Of a DNA stretch of 64,000 nucleotides, positions 17,275-29,235 are shown one piece after another. How positions within the stretch are numbered: the stretch's first letter is position 1; the number at the start of each line of letters is the position of its first letter. This DNA is from Citrobacter braakii (GTDB lineage: Bacteria > Pseudomonadota > Gammaproteobacteria > Enterobacterales > Enterobacteriaceae): contig NZ_NAEW01000007.1 in the NCBI RefSeq assembly GCF_002075345.1, positions 248,001 to 312,000 on the forward strand, in the 5' to 3' direction. The notes under the pieces are model-generated. The model did not search any database, was not told the DNA's origin, and was given only the letters and a program-made list of their open reading frames with translations. Made by a program: the position numbers and the translations under genes.

Positions 17275-17776
17275 ATTTCACTACGCGTAGCGCTGGACGC
17301 CCACCGCGAGGCGGCGGCGGAGTGTCATCCGGATCGTTGTCGTCGCCATTGTCAGGCTTATCGCCATCAATGACCGACATGACCGTTTCACTTTCAAAAC
17401 CAGTTGCGTCGTTGTCGTCATCATTTAAGCTGGCGACATCTTCGTCGTAGGCGGCTTCCGGCTCGAACATAGTACCGGCGCCATTTTCACGAGCATAAAT
17501 TGCCAGAACTGCCGCCAGCGGTACAGAAACCTGACGCGGCACACCACCGAAGCGCGCGTTAAAGCGCACTTCATCGTTAGCCAGTTCCAGGTTACCCACC
17601 GCACGCGGTGCGATATTCAGAACAATTTGCCCATCACGCGCATATTCCATAGGAACCTGCACGTCCTGAAGCGTCACATCCACCACCAGGTGCGGCGTAA
17701 GCTGGTTGTCTAACAACCACTCATAGAATGCGCGCAGCAGATACGGACGGCGTGGTGTTAGCTGTGGCAAATCCAT
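17273..17776 (-). CDS. sspB: ClpXP adaptor protein SspB
   Basis: Delivers ssrA-tagged peptides and the RseA fragment to ClpXP. It has 167 residues. The conserved substrate-binding domain covers about 5-110 (MDLPQLTPRRPYLLRAFYEW at the start). It is followed by an acidic, variable linker and the C-terminal ClpX-docking motif GRPALRVVK. It lies 5 bp after sspA in the same operon. RseA is the same stress pathway in which DegS acts, although degS is in a separate unit. Confidence 0.97.
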   Translation of the reverse strand: MDLPQLTPRRPYLLRAFYEWLLDNQLTPHLVVDVTLQDVQVPMEYARDGQIVLNIAPRAVGNLELANDEVRFNARFGGVPRQVSVPLAAVLAIYARENGAGTMFEPEAAYDEDVASLNDDDNDATGFESETVMSVIDGDKPDNGDDNDPDDTPPPPRGGRPALRVVK

Positions 17777-17781
17777 ACAGG

Positions 17782-18420
17782 TTAACCCCGGCCCAGACGC
17801 ATTTCACGTTCAGGCTCAGTCAGAGAAGCCAGGAAAGAATCACGTTCAAAGACGCGAGTCATGTACCCTTTCAGTTCTTTCGAACCTGCACCGTTGAATT
17901 CAATGCCCAGCTGCGGTAAACGCCACAGCAGCGGCGCCAGGTAGCAGTCTACCAGGCTGAACTCATCGCTCAGGAAGTAAGGTTTCTGGCCAAATACCGG
18001 TGCAATTGCCAGCAGTTCTTCGCGCAGACGCTTACGCGCGACTTCGGCTTCAGAAGCAGAACCGTTCACGATGACGTTCATCAGCGTGTACCAGTCTTTT
18101 TCAATACGCTGCATGTACAGGCGGCTTTCACCACGCGCAACCGGGTAAACCGGCATCAGCGGCGGATGCGGGAAGCGCTCATCCAGGTATTCCATAATGA
18201 TGCGAGATTCCCACAGGGTCAGCTCACGATCCACCAGTGTCGGTACGCTCTGATTCGGGTTGAGGTCGATCAGATCCTGCGGTGGATTGTCCTTCTCCAC
18301 ATGCTCAATCTCGAAACTAACACCTTTCTCAGCCAGCACAATGCGGACCTGATGGCTATAGATGTCAGTAGGACCAGAAAACAGCGTCATTACCGAACGT
18401 TTGTTGGCAGCGACAGCCAT
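17782..18420 (-). CDS. sspA: Stringent starvation protein A
   Basis: RNA polymerase-associated protein with a glutathione S-transferase fold that supports stationary-phase and acid-stress transcription and lowers H-NS levels in E. coli. It has 212 residues, the usual length: a thioredoxin-like N-terminal domain (about 10-90) and a helical C-terminal domain. CCTGGAGGTTTTC upstream of the ATG is a strong ribosome binding site. sspB follows after 5 bp. Confidence 0.97.
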   Translation of the reverse strand: MAVAANKRSVMTLFSGPTDIYSHQVRIVLAEKGVSFEIEHVEKDNPPQDLIDLNPNQSVPTLVDRELTLWESRIIMEYLDERFPHPPLMPVYPVARGESRLYMQRIEKDWYTLMNVIVNGSASEAEVARKRLREELLAIAPVFGQKPYFLSDEFSLVDCYLAPLLWRLPQLGIEFNGAGSKELKGYMTRVFERDSFLASLTEPEREMRLGRG

Positions 18421-18736
18421 GAAAACCTCCAGGTATATTCAGAATTTTTACTGCTACCAGCCACTAAGTGGCCAGCCAGAAGTGATGTCACCCATATTCG
18501 GGAAAGCCATTACTGTTCAAAATACAAACAAAAAATGAACGATACCGGACATTTGGGCAGAAAATTGGATGATAGTTTACCAGATTTTGTGACCTTTGTG
18601 GTGAGTCGATTCTTGAAATGGGGAAAAAGAGGTGGCAATCAGCGGATTACCGTGGTTATACGGAGAGCAGTAACGATAAAAAAACCCGCCGAAGCGGGTT
18701 TTTTCGCAAATTGTTGTCTGCCGAAGCAGAGTACAA
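18421..18736. promoter_or_regulatory. rpsI-sspA intergenic region
   Basis: 316 bp without a gene. It contains the rpsI terminator (18683-18706) and must hold the sspA promoter, transcribed on the minus strand. I could not assign -35 and -10 hexamers with confidence. Confidence 0.5.
18680..18706 (-). terminator. Terminator of rplM-rpsI
   Basis: Stem AACCCGC/GCGGGTT with T-runs on both strands (AAAAAACCC...GGGTTTTTT), 30 bp after the rpsI stop. Confidence 0.88.
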
Positions 18737-19132
<396 letters not shown>

Positions 19133-19144
19133 CTATAATCCCGA

Positions 19145-19597
<453 letters not shown>

Positions 19598-19737
19598 TTA
19601 CACGTTGGTGAACACCCAAACGTTTTGTCAGTTGAGGTTCACACGACATTGTCCAGCAAACCTACCCCTTCGAATAGCCTATGCCGGCGCATAGAAAGTT
19701 TTGGGAAAAAAACTCTCTCGTAACGTGGGGTCGCAAG

Positions 19738-19743
19738 ATTATA
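19738..19743 (-). promoter_or_regulatory. Candidate -10 box of the rplM promoter
   Basis: A perfect TATAAT on the minus strand followed by a C-rich discriminator region (CTTGCGACCCC), about 165 bases before rplM. No good -35 hexamer lies 17 bp upstream, so this is a tentative call. Confidence 0.4.
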
Positions 19744-19791
19744 GAGAAGTCAGGGTCAAAGATCGACCCCTTTATGTGATTTGCGGCAGGT

Positions 19792-20919
19792 TTAACCGGC
19801 TAAATGTTCCCGCTTCAGATACTCTTCGCTTTGCATCTCCTGCAAACGCGACAAACAACGCTGAAATTCAAACTTCAGACGCTCGCCCTGATAAATTTCA
19901 TAAAGTGGTGAGGCCGCACTGACCACTAGCTTAACGTGGCGTTCGTAGAACTCATCCACCAGTGCGATAAAACGCCGCGCTTCGCTCTCCATCAGAGTCG
20001 TCATGACCGGCACATCAGACAACAGCACCGTATGAAAAAGACGCGATAGCGCAATGTAGTCATGCTGACTACGCGCATCGACACAGAGCGTGGTGAACGA
20101 CACCGCCAGCGTTTGGTTTTCGACGGCCAGCGTCTGCATCGGACGATGATTGATCTCCAGCGTCGGAGCGTGTTCACCTTTCGTTCCCGCTAATGCCAGC
20201 CAGAGCTTGTCCATCTGCTGGCGGGTTTCCTCATTCAGTGGCGACAACCACAAATGCGCCTGCGTTAAGGTGCGCAGACGATAATCGACGCCAGCATCGA
20301 CATTCATGATGTCACAATGCTGTTTGATGGCATCAATGGCAGGAAGAAAACGCGTGCGTTGCAAACCGTTGCGATACAGCTCATCAGGCGGAATATTGGA
20401 GGTTGCCACCAGCGTAATACCACGGGCAAACAGCGCCTTCATCAGACCGCCGAGCAGCATGGCGTCGGTGATGTCAGAAACAAAAAATTCGTCAAAGCAC
20501 AGCACGTCCGTTTCAGCCTTAAAGCGGTCGGCAATGATTTCCAGCGGATCACTCTGCCCCTGCAGGGCCGTAAGCTCTTCATGGACACGCAGCATAAAAC
20601 GGTGAAAGTGCAAACGCTGTTTACGCCCGCCCGGCAGGCTATGGAAGAACAGATCCATCAGCCACGTTTTTCCTCGCCCGACTCCGCCCCACATATACAG
20701 ACCACGCACTGGCGCGTTGGTCGGTGACTCACGCTTTCCCAGCAATTTGCCAAAACGCGCCATCAGTCCGCTCTCCTGCGGCGCAGGACGTGCTGGCGTC
20801 GAAAGCGCCTGGAAAATTGTTTCCAGTCGATTCACTGCTTCTTGTTGTACGTTGTCGGGCTGATGACTGCCGTCTTTGAGGGCTTGCTGGTAACGCGATG
20901 TCGGGGAAAGGCTTTGCAT
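19792..20919 (-). CDS. zapE: Cell division ATPase ZapE
   Basis: AFG1-like P-loop ATPase that interacts with FtsZ and is needed for division under stress or anaerobic growth in E. coli (YhcM). It has 375 residues, the usual length. Walker A is WGGVGRGKTW near residue 85, and Walker B is VLCFDEFFVSD near 140. It is transcribed divergently from zapG and ends upstream of the rplM promoter region. Confidence 0.96.
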   Translation of the reverse strand: MQSLSPTSRYQQALKDGSHQPDNVQQEAVNRLETIFQALSTPARPAPQESGLMARFGKLLGKRESPTNAPVRGLYMWGGVGRGKTWLMDLFFHSLPGGRKQRLHFHRFMLRVHEELTALQGQSDPLEIIADRFKAETDVLCFDEFFVSDITDAMLLGGLMKALFARGITLVATSNIPPDELYRNGLQRTRFLPAIDAIKQHCDIMNVDAGVDYRLRTLTQAHLWLSPLNEETRQQMDKLWLALAGTKGEHAPTLEINHRPMQTLAVENQTLAVSFTTLCVDARSQHDYIALSRLFHTVLLSDVPVMTTLMESEARRFIALVDEFYERHVKLVVSAASPLYEIYQGERLKFEFQRCLSRLQEMQSEEYLKREHLAG

Positions 20920-21111
20920 GATGTTATTGTTATTCCTTGAGAATCGATGTGCCGTCGCTCACGGTTGACGAAAAAAAGGCCGTTCTACATTACGTGATAT
21001 AAACACGGGATTCCACTTCTACGGGATTAGCGGTTATAGTGGCATAATCAGGCGCAGGCATGGAGCCTAAAGCCAACACCCTACGGAAACACAAGACAAC
21101 GGGAGATGTTC

Positions 21112-21510
21112 ATGACCTGGGAATATGCGCTAATTGGGTTAGTCGTCGGTATCATTATTGGTGCTGTAGCCATGCGTTTTGGTAATCGTAAATTACGCCA
21201 ACAGCAGGCATTGCAGTACGAACTGGAAAAAAATAAAGCTGAGCTGGAAGAGTACCGCGAAGAGCTGGTGAGCCACTTTGCCCGCAGCGCTGAACTGCTG
21301 GATAACATGGCGGACGATTATCGTCAGATCTACCAGCATATGGCGAAAAGCTCCAGCAACCTGCTGCCGGGTATGTCACCGGAAAATAATCCGTTCCGTA
21401 ATCGTCTGGCAGAATCCGAAGCGGGTAACGATCAGGCGCCGGTTCAGATGCCGCGTGACTATTCTGAAGGCGCATCTGGCCTGCTGCGTAGTGGCGCAAA
21501 GCGCGACTAA
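21112..21510 (+). CDS. zapG: Z-ring-associated protein ZapG (YhcB)
   Basis: Inner-membrane protein (DUF1043) with one N-terminal transmembrane helix (about residues 3-22) and a coiled-coil cytoplasmic domain rich in Glu and Lys (about 25-90), linked to division and envelope growth in E. coli. It has 132 residues. I chose the ATG at 21112 (MTWEYALIG) because GGGAG lies eight bases before it; the ATG at 21106 is directly against the Shine-Dalgarno. Confidence 0.95.
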   Translation: MTWEYALIGLVVGIIIGAVAMRFGNRKLRQQQALQYELEKNKAELEEYREELVSHFARSAELLDNMADDYRQIYQHMAKSSSNLLPGMSPENNPFRNRLAESEAGNDQAPVQMPRDYSEGASGLLRSGAKRD

Positions 21511-21534
21511 CTGCACATCGTTAAAAAATTTATT

Positions 21535-21553
21535 GGGCGCAGCAATTGCGCCC
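21535..21553 (+). terminator. Possible terminator after zapG
   Basis: Seven-bp GC-rich stem GGGCGCA/TGCGCCC with a GCAAT loop, 24 bp after the zapG stop. The following sequence is pyrimidine-rich but lacks a run of T, so termination would be weak. Confidence 0.4.
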
Positions 21554-21678
21554 TCCGCTTCTCTTCCTGTCCCAGCTATTATTTAGTCGTTAGCCTCATT
21601 GTGACCAAACCGAAAATTCAATAACATCAAACTGTTTTGAATCATCTTCCGTTTACTCAAGGTACGAGAGCAGGATCC

Positions 21679-23046
21679 ATGAAAAAACAAACCCAGCTGT
21701 TGAGTGCATTAGCGTTAAGTGTCGGGTTAACTCTCTCGGCGCCATTCCCAGCCGCAGCGTCGATTCCCGGCCAGGTTCCCGGCCAGGCTGCGCTCCCCAG
21801 CCTCGCACCGATGCTGGAGAAAGTGTTACCTGCCGTGGTGAGCGTAAGGGTCGAAGGCACCGCCGCTCAGGGGCAGAAAGTCCCGGAAGAGTTCAAAAAG
21901 TTTTTTGGTGATGAACTTCCCGATCAACCTGCACAACCTTTTGAAGGGCTGGGTTCCGGGGTCATCATTGATGCCGCCAAAGGCTACGTCCTGACCAATA
22001 ATCACGTCATCAATCAGGCGCAAAAAATCAGCGTCCAGCTTAACGATGGCCGTGAGTTCGACGCTAAGCTTATCGGCAGCGACGACCAGAGCGATATCGC
22101 TCTGCTGCAAATTCAACACCCCAGCAACCTGACGCAAATTGCCATTGCCGACTCCGACAAACTCCGCGTCGGTGATTTCGCGGTGGCCGTGGGTAACCCG
22201 TTTGGTTTGGGGCAAACGGCCACCTCCGGCATCGTATCGGCTTTGGGTCGCAGCGGGTTGAACCTGGAAGGTCTGGAAAACTTTATTCAGACCGATGCCT
22301 CCATCAACCGGGGTAACTCCGGCGGCGCGTTGCTAAACCTCAATGGTGAGCTGATTGGCATTAACACCGCGATTCTGGCCCCCGGCGGCGGTAGCATCGG
22401 TATTGGTTTTGCGATCCCGAGCAATATGGCACGCACGCTGGCGCAGCAACTGATGCAGTTTGGTGAAATCAAACGTGGTCTGCTGGGAATTAAAGGCACC
22501 GAAATGACCGCCGATATCGCCAAAGCGTTCAAACTGGACGTGCAGCGCGGCGCGTTTGTCAGCGAGGTTCTGCCTAACTCTGGCTCCGCAAAAGCAGGTG
22601 TGAAGTCTGGTGACGTCATTACCAGCCTCAACGGCAAACCGCTCAACAGCTTCGCCGAACTGCGTTCACGCATAGCGACAACCGAACCAGGGACCAAAGT
22701 CAAACTGGGCCTGCTGCGTAACGGTAAACCGCTGGAGGTTGAAGTAACCCTGGATACCAGTACATCATCGTCCGCCAGCGCGGAGATGATTGCTCCTGCG
22801 TTGCAAGGGGCTACGCTCAGTGACGGTCAGCTTAAAGACGGCACCAAAGGCATCAAAATTGATAACGTTGAAAAAAGTAGCCCAGCCGCGCAGGCCGGTC
22901 TGCATAAAGATGACGTTATCATTGGCGTTAACCGCGATCGTGTAAACTCGATCGCCGAAATGCGTAAAGTGCTGGAAACGAAACCGTCGATCATCGCTCT
23001 GCAGGTAGTTCGTGGTAACGAGAGTATTTACCTGCTCCTGCGTTAA
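21679..23046 (+). CDS. degQ: Periplasmic serine endoprotease DegQ
   Basis: HtrA-family protease and chaperone that degrades misfolded periplasmic proteins. It has 455 residues. The signal peptide covers about residues 1-27 (MKKQTQLLSALALSVGLTLS, cleavage after AAA). The catalytic triad is His109 (LTNNHVINQ), Asp139 (DQSDIALL) and Ser214 (NRGNSGGALL). Two PDZ domains follow, at about 255-350 and 360-450. The ATG at 21679 gives a proper signal peptide; an ATG 14 codons upstream would bury it. degS follows after 89 bp. Confidence 0.97.
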   Translation: MKKQTQLLSALALSVGLTLSAPFPAAASIPGQVPGQAALPSLAPMLEKVLPAVVSVRVEGTAAQGQKVPEEFKKFFGDELPDQPAQPFEGLGSGVIIDAAKGYVLTNNHVINQAQKISVQLNDGREFDAKLIGSDDQSDIALLQIQHPSNLTQIAIADSDKLRVGDFAVAVGNPFGLGQTATSGIVSALGRSGLNLEGLENFIQTDASINRGNSGGALLNLNGELIGINTAILAPGGGSIGIGFAIPSNMARTLAQQLMQFGEIKRGLLGIKGTEMTADIAKAFKLDVQRGAFVSEVLPNSGSAKAGVKSGDVITSLNGKPLNSFAELRSRIATTEPGTKVKLGLLRNGKPLEVEVTLDTSTSSSASAEMIAPALQGATLSDGQLKDGTKGIKIDNVEKSSPAAQAGLHKDDVIIGVNRDRVNSIAEMRKVLETKPSIIALQVVRGNESIYLLLR

Positions 23047-23054
23047 CGCATGCA

Positions 23055-23086
23055 ACCGGACATCAGCCTCCCGTGTGATGTCCGGT
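23055..23086. repeat. 11-bp perfect inverted repeat between degQ and degS
   Basis: ACCGGACATCA and its complement around a 10-base loop, 8 bp after the degQ stop. It has a REP-like CCGGACAT core and no T-run; it may protect the degQ mRNA end. Confidence 0.55.
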
Positions 23087-23135
23087 AAACTCGTGATATG
23101 CTGCTGCCGTTCCCTTTATTAATGACGCCGCCATC

Positions 23136-24203
23136 ATGTTTGTGAAGCTTTTACGTTCGGTCGCGATTGGTTTAATCGTCGGCGCTATTCTGCTGGCCGC
23201 GATGCCCTCTCTGCGAAAAATAAATACGCTTACCGCGCCACAGTTCGACAGTGCAGATGAAACGCCCGCCAGCTATAACCCGGCGGTTCGCCGTGCAGCG
23301 CCTGCCGTCGTTAACGTTTATAACCGTAGTATGAACAGCACAGCACATAACCAGCTTGAGATCCGCACACTCGGCTCAGGCGTTATCATGGATCAGCGCG
23401 GCTATATCATTACCAATAAGCACGTCATTAATGATGCCGACCAAATCATCGTCGCGTTGCAGGATGGGCGTGTATTCGAAGCGCTGCTAGTGGGTTCTGA
23501 TACGTTAACCGATCTTGCGGTGCTGAAAATCAACGCGACTGGCGGACTGCCGACAATTCCAATTAATAACAAACGCGTGCCGCACATCGGCGATGTCGTC
23601 CTCGCCATTGGTAACCCGTACAACCTTGGGCAAACCATCACTCAGGGGATTATCAGCGCCACCGGTCGTATTGGCCTGAACCCGACTGGACGGCAAAACT
23701 TCCTGCAAACGGATGCCTCCATCAACCACGGCAACTCCGGCGGCGCGTTGGTCAACTCGCTGGGCGAGTTAATGGGTATTAACACGCTGTCATTTGATAA
23801 GAGCAACGATGGCGAAACCCCGGAAGGGATCGGCTTTGCTATTCCGTTTCAGTTGGCAACCAAAATCATGGATAAGCTGATTCGTGACGGGCGCGTGATT
23901 CGTGGCTACATCGGCATCAGCGGTCGCGAAATTGCGCCACTGCACGCCCAGGGCGGCGGGATGGATCAAATTCAGGGGATTGTAGTTAACGAAGTAGCCC
24001 CAGACGGTCCGGCAGCACAGGCTGGAATTCAGGTTAACGATCTGATTATTTCGGTCAATAACAAACCGGCGGTATCTGCGCTGGAGACCATGGACCAGGT
24101 GGCAGAGATTCGCCCTGGTTCGGTTATCTCTGTTGTCGTGATGCGTGATGACAAGCAGTTGACGCTGCAGGTAACGATTCAGGAATACCCGGCTACAAAC
24201 TAA
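23136..24203 (+). CDS. degS: Site-1 protease DegS of the sigma-E pathway
   Basis: Inner-membrane-anchored periplasmic protease that senses the C-termini of unfolded porins and makes the first cut in RseA, releasing sigma-E. It has 355 residues: one N-terminal membrane helix (about 5-23), a protease domain with triad His96 (ITNKHVIND), Asp126 (TLTDLAVL) and Ser201 (NHGNSGGAL), and a single PDZ domain (about 255-345). The one PDZ domain and uncleaved anchor distinguish it from DegQ upstream. Confidence 0.97.
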   Translation: MFVKLLRSVAIGLIVGAILLAAMPSLRKINTLTAPQFDSADETPASYNPAVRRAAPAVVNVYNRSMNSTAHNQLEIRTLGSGVIMDQRGYIITNKHVINDADQIIVALQDGRVFEALLVGSDTLTDLAVLKINATGGLPTIPINNKRVPHIGDVVLAIGNPYNLGQTITQGIISATGRIGLNPTGRQNFLQTDASINHGNSGGALVNSLGELMGINTLSFDKSNDGETPEGIGFAIPFQLATKIMDKLIRDGRVIRGYIGISGREIAPLHAQGGGMDQIQGIVVNEVAPDGPAAQAGIQVNDLIISVNNKPAVSALETMDQVAEIRPGSVISVVVMRDDKQLTLQVTIQEYPATN

Positions 24204-24227
24204 ATCACAAACGAAATGATGTAAAAA

Positions 24228-24252
24228 AACCGGAGATAGCTCCGGTTTTTTT
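24228..24252. terminator. Terminator after degS
   Basis: Eight-bp stem AACCGGAG/CTCCGGTT with an ATAG loop, flanked by an A-run and a T-run, so it can act in both directions between the convergent degS and mdh. Confidence 0.9.
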
Positions 24253-24273
24253 ATGCGTCAAATTCGCGATATT

Positions 24274-24314
24274 TGTAGGACGGATAAAGCCTTAAACACC
24301 GCCATCCGGCCTAC
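24274..24314. repeat. REP element between degS and mdh
   Basis: TGTAGGACGGATAAAG and CGCCATCCGGCCTACA form an imperfect REP hairpin with the standard GGATAA and CATCCGG cores. Confidence 0.75.
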
Positions 24315-24323
24315 ATAAAGGCG

Positions 24324-25382
<1,059 letters not shown>

Positions 25383-25614
25383 TTATGCATTTAACTTACG
25401 TAAAATAAAACCTAAGTTACGTAATTCAAAACCACCCGCACAGTAGAGCAACTTTCCAACAGGTGCTGACAATATACCCTACCCACCTCTCAAAACAACA
25501 TCAATTTGATAACATTTAATTTACTTTTAACCTTATTTGCGAGCCGTGACACAGGCATGTTTCTTGATAACGAAATTTGATAAAATTCCGCTCTTTCATA
25601 ACATTATTTCAGCC

Positions 25615-25643
25615 TTGAACAAGGCAGACTGTTTGCATAAAAA
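25615..25643 (+). promoter_or_regulatory. Candidate argR promoter
   Basis: TTGAAC (25615-25620), a 17-bp spacer and TAAAAA (25638-25643) make a plausible sigma-70 promoter about 45 bp before argR. The first ARG box covers the -10 element, as expected for autorepression. Confidence 0.5.
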
Positions 25644-25669
25644 TTCATCTGTATGCACAATAATGTTGT
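25632..25669. promoter_or_regulatory. Tandem ARG boxes of argR
   Basis: TTTGCATAAAAATTCATC (25632-25649) fits the 18-bp ARG box in all but two defined positions. A weaker second box, around TATGCACAATAATG, follows directly. This matches the autoregulatory ARG box pair of E. coli argR. Confidence 0.75.
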
Positions 25670-25692
25670 TTCTACCGCCATATTACGGGTGA

Positions 25693-26166
<474 letters not shown>

Positions 26167-26541
26167 TACTTCCTCCCCGTCGCCTCGCGGCGGGGAAAAA
26201 CCTCTATATCCACCCTCCTCCCTCTATTATCCACTGCCATTGATTTAACAAATGGTGCGTTTAACCGTCAAAAGTCATTCACATAGCGAATATGAAGAGT
26301 TAAAAACGCACATTTTGCAAAAATTCATATCTCAATGATTTAATTGAATTTATTATAAAATTGATGCTTAAAACCCTATTTTTAATTCCGTTTTGTTATA
26401 AAAAATATTTTTCTTAATACTTAATCCGCATAGAAACAATTAGCGTGGTATTAATTTATCGAGTGATTAGTGTATACTTGATTTTGTGATGAGGGTCACG
26501 AAACGCAGACCCCAATAAAAGAATTCGACGAGGTAAATATC
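26167..26541. promoter_or_regulatory. argR-yhcN intergenic region
   Basis: 375 bp without a gene. A GC-rich inverted repeat (26175-26195) follows argR and may end its message, although no T-run is present. The rest is very AT-rich (26270-26460). TATACT at 26473-26478 is a possible yhcN -10 box. Confidence 0.45.
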
Positions 26542-26808
26542 ATGAAAATCAAAACAACTATTGCAACCTTAAGCCTTCTTTCTGTTCTCTCTTTCGGTGC
26601 AAGCGCCGCAGTGACTCAGGTGAACTCACAAGAAGCACAGAACCTGCAATCCATGGGCAGCATCTCCGTATCTCAGATCGGTAGCTCACCAATGGACATG
26701 CGTCAGGCTATCGCCGCTAAAGCTGAAAAAGCGGGTGCCAGCAGCTATCGCGTCACCGAACTCCGTGAAGGCGCTCACTGGCACGCGACTGCAGAACTCT
26801 ACAAATAA
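26542..26808 (+). CDS. yhcN: Periplasmic stress protein YhcN (BhsA/McbA family)
   Basis: Small secreted DUF1471 protein; the E. coli homologue responds to cytoplasmic acid and hydrogen peroxide stress. It has 88 residues: a signal peptide of about 22 residues (MKIKTTIATLSLLSVLSFGA, cleavage after ASA) and the DUF1471 domain with SSPMDMRQAIAAKAEKAGAS and the C-terminal HWHATAELYK. The family also includes biofilm proteins BhsA and McbA, but length and position support YhcN. It is monocistronic, with a terminator 26 bp downstream. Confidence 0.93.
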   Translation: MKIKTTIATLSLLSVLSFGASAAVTQVNSQEAQNLQSMGSISVSQIGSSPMDMRQAIAAKAEKAGASSYRVTELREGAHWHATAELYK

Positions 26809-26834
26809 ACCCTCGTCGTCTAGTCCGACGACTT

Positions 26835-26859
26835 GCCCCCGCCTGCCGGGGGCTTTTTT
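26835..26859 (+). terminator. Terminator of yhcN
   Basis: Seven-bp stem GCCCCCG/CGGGGGC with a CCTGC loop followed by six T residues. A smaller hairpin (CGTCG...CGACG) precedes it. Confidence 0.92.
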
Positions 26860-26864
26860 ATGCC

Positions 26865-27143
26865 TTACATTGAGTGACGAACGTTAAAGCGCAGCTGTCC
26901 TTCCAGCTCTTCTTCCGCTTCATCGAACAGTAAAATCAGCGCGCCGTATCGCCTGCGTAACTTGTCCGGCAAATGAACAAATTCAATCTCCAGCGGCAGC
27001 GGTAAAACGTCCCCGATAACCACCTCCCACAGAGAATCTAAATCAACCACCTTTTCCCGGGCGAGACCGAACGCGCGCGTAAACTCACGGTAGAAATCCC
27101 CCTGGTCTTCTATCTCGTCAAAATCAAATGTATAGATGTTCAT
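26865..27143 (-). CDS. yhcO: YhcO, barstar-family protein
   Basis: A 92-residue acidic protein resembling barstar, the ribonuclease inhibitor of Bacillus ([20 protein letters not shown]; central [20 protein letters not shown]). No ribonuclease partner is encoded nearby, so its function is unknown. It is the last gene before the yhcN terminator in the opposite direction and appears monocistronic. Confidence 0.92.
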   Translation of the reverse strand: MNIYTFDFDEIEDQGDFYREFTRAFGLAREKVVDLDSLWEVVIGDVLPLPLEIEFVHLPDKLRRRYGALILLFDEAEEELEGQLRFNVRHSM

Positions 27144-27230
27144 CTATAGCCACCATCCCGACGCCAGTCACTCTACAGACCATCAATATGCAGGAACCTC
27201 CTGCATTTTCAGGTAAGTATAGCCATAAAA

Positions 27231-27255
27231 AAACCGACGCTTTTAGCGTCGGTTT
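27231..27255 (-). terminator. Terminator of aaeXAB
   Basis: Ten-bp perfect stem AAACCGACGC/GCGTCGGTTT with a TTTTA loop. On the minus strand it is followed by a T-run, just after the aaeB stop. Confidence 0.92.
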
Positions 27256-27262
27256 CCAACTC

Positions 27263-29230
27263 TTAATTACTGGTCAGCGCATGCTGGTATTTGTGCAGCA
27301 TCCCGCTAAGTCGGTTTACCGGCTCGGTCACCTGCGGTGGAGCTTGCCAGATGTTTAATTTCTCCTGATAGATCTCAAGCTCTTCCAGCAGCTGGCTAAA
27401 GTAGCGTCGGCGCTTGTCGTCGTTGCCTGCGGAAATCACGTGATCCGCAGTGCGACGAAGCTGGCGATGGAACGCGGATAGATCCTCGTTTACCGGTATC
27501 GGCGCATCGCGCAAGCGCTGATGCGCAATGATCATCGTCAGCGCCAGGCGAAACTTCGCCAGGTCGCCGGGAAATTTGTTCATCAGCAAAAACAGCTGCT
27601 GATAAAGCGCCGGGAGATGGTTTTCTTTACGACGTACCACGTTGGTGGTCATCGCTGAAACCGCCGCCGAGACAAACTGGTTGAGCAACACGCGACCCGT
27701 TCTGTCACGAGAGTTATCGCGCACCAACAAAATGACGATAAATGCCAGCACGCAGCCAACAATTTGCCCCAGCGCACTGTCAAGGAACTGGCTAAAGTGG
27801 AAGGTCATCGGGTTATCCAGCACGATGATATTAATAGTGCTGGCCAGCGCCCCCATTGATCCCAGCCGTCGTTTCTGTACCTCTATACCCAGAAAGAACC
27901 CCAGCACCGCCAGGCTCAGGCACAGTAACAACATGCTTTGTTGCGTATTGGGGATAATCACCAGGAAATAGAGCGCCCCGAGCGGTAACGCCGCCAACGT
28001 ACCGTAAATAAAGTCTATTGCCACCATGCGCGGGTTGGGCAAACGCATTGCCAGCGAAGTGACAACCGCAATCATCACCATTGCGCCGCTGCCGGAGGTC
28101 CATCCGGTCCACAGCCAGAATAAAGTTCCCAGCACACAAGAAAGCGTGGTGCGCCAGAAGTTGACCATCGCATGATGGCGCTCGGCAGACTCCACCTTCA
28201 CTACTGGCTCACCTTGCAGGATCTCTTCTTCCGTGGCGCTAATTTTGGTATTACTCACTACACCGCGTTTGAGCAACAGGTAGCGCGTCGCGGCGCCTGC
28301 CCAACTATATATCGTGATCGGCGTTTCGCGTTCGCCGGTCCAGGCAATCACCCGCCGCATCCGCTTCAACTGTTTATGAACATCCTGCACCGTTTCAACC
28401 GGCATATTGAACAACTCGCGGAAGGTATCAGTGATCAGTTCGGGTCGAGTGTTCTGAATAAGATAGGTTTCGCAGGACTGCGTGATGAGCGTGAGTGACA
28501 GCGTGTTCAATGCTTTGAGTCTGCGGTTAGCCCGCCCCCAGCGTGAGGACTCCATATTCAGGTTACTTCGCATGCCTTCCAGTGCCGCCGTACGCCGGAC
28601 TAAATCGCCCCAGGCTTTGTCCACTTCTTCACTGTCACCATGCTTAATGCACAGCTGCATAAGCTGATACTGCGCCACCAACAGACTGTCCAGTTCGACA
28701 TCAATCTCCTGTTTCACCGAACGGGGCGAAAAGAGCAGATCGGCCACAATAGCACAGACAATCCCCATCACTATTTCACTACAGCGTTCGAGCGCAAATT
28801 GCGGCGTCAGCAGCGGTTCAGCCTGGATGGTAATGACGATGATCAGCGCCGTATAGCCCGAAAGTCCCCAGGCATAGGAGTTTTCGATCTTCACAAGCGA
28901 CGAGATCCAGGTACAAAAACCGGCCCAGATACAACACACCAGGATCATCAATAACGGGGCGCGGATCATGCTGATGATAATGATCAGTGCAGCAATACAG
29001 CCGATAAATGTCCCGACAATACGCAGCATGCCGCGATAGCGTATAGCACCAGAATAGGGCTCTCCGCCAGCGGCAAAGGCCGGGCCAGCCGCCACAATGG
29101 CGGCGGTCAGCACCGCCCAGCGCGGGGTCTCAAGTTGGAAGTGAAAGCCAACGAACAGCGCCAGTACAATCGCGCACGCCAGTTTTACCGCAAAGCGGAT
29201 ATGCTGGTTGGCAATAGAGAAAATGCCCAT
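27263..29230 (-). CDS. aaeB: p-Hydroxybenzoic acid efflux pump subunit AaeB
   Basis: Inner-membrane pump of the aromatic acid exporter family (FUSC-like) that works with AaeA to export hydroxylated aromatic carboxylic acids. It has 655 residues, with two clusters of hydrophobic segments (about 10-155 and 365-485) each followed by a cytoplasmic domain. The start is the ATG at 29230; a GTG codon directly upstream is in frame but unlikely. It lies 5 bp after aaeA. Confidence 0.96.
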   Translation of the reverse strand: MGIFSIANQHIRFAVKLACAIVLALFVGFHFQLETPRWAVLTAAIVAAGPAFAAGGEPYSGAIRYRGMLRIVGTFIGCIAALIIIISMIRAPLLMILVCCIWAGFCTWISSLVKIENSYAWGLSGYTALIIVITIQAEPLLTPQFALERCSEIVMGIVCAIVADLLFSPRSVKQEIDVELDSLLVAQYQLMQLCIKHGDSEEVDKAWGDLVRRTAALEGMRSNLNMESSRWGRANRRLKALNTLSLTLITQSCETYLIQNTRPELITDTFRELFNMPVETVQDVHKQLKRMRRVIAWTGERETPITIYSWAGAATRYLLLKRGVVSNTKISATEEEILQGEPVVKVESAERHHAMVNFWRTTLSCVLGTLFWLWTGWTSGSGAMVMIAVVTSLAMRLPNPRMVAIDFIYGTLAALPLGALYFLVIIPNTQQSMLLLCLSLAVLGFFLGIEVQKRRLGSMGALASTINIIVLDNPMTFHFSQFLDSALGQIVGCVLAFIVILLVRDNSRDRTGRVLLNQFVSAAVSAMTTNVVRRKENHLPALYQQLFLLMNKFPGDLAKFRLALTMIIAHQRLRDAPIPVNEDLSAFHRQLRRTADHVISAGNDDKRRRYFSQLLEELEIYQEKLNIWQAPPQVTEPVNRLSGMLHKYQHALTSN

Positions 29231-29235
29231 CACGA

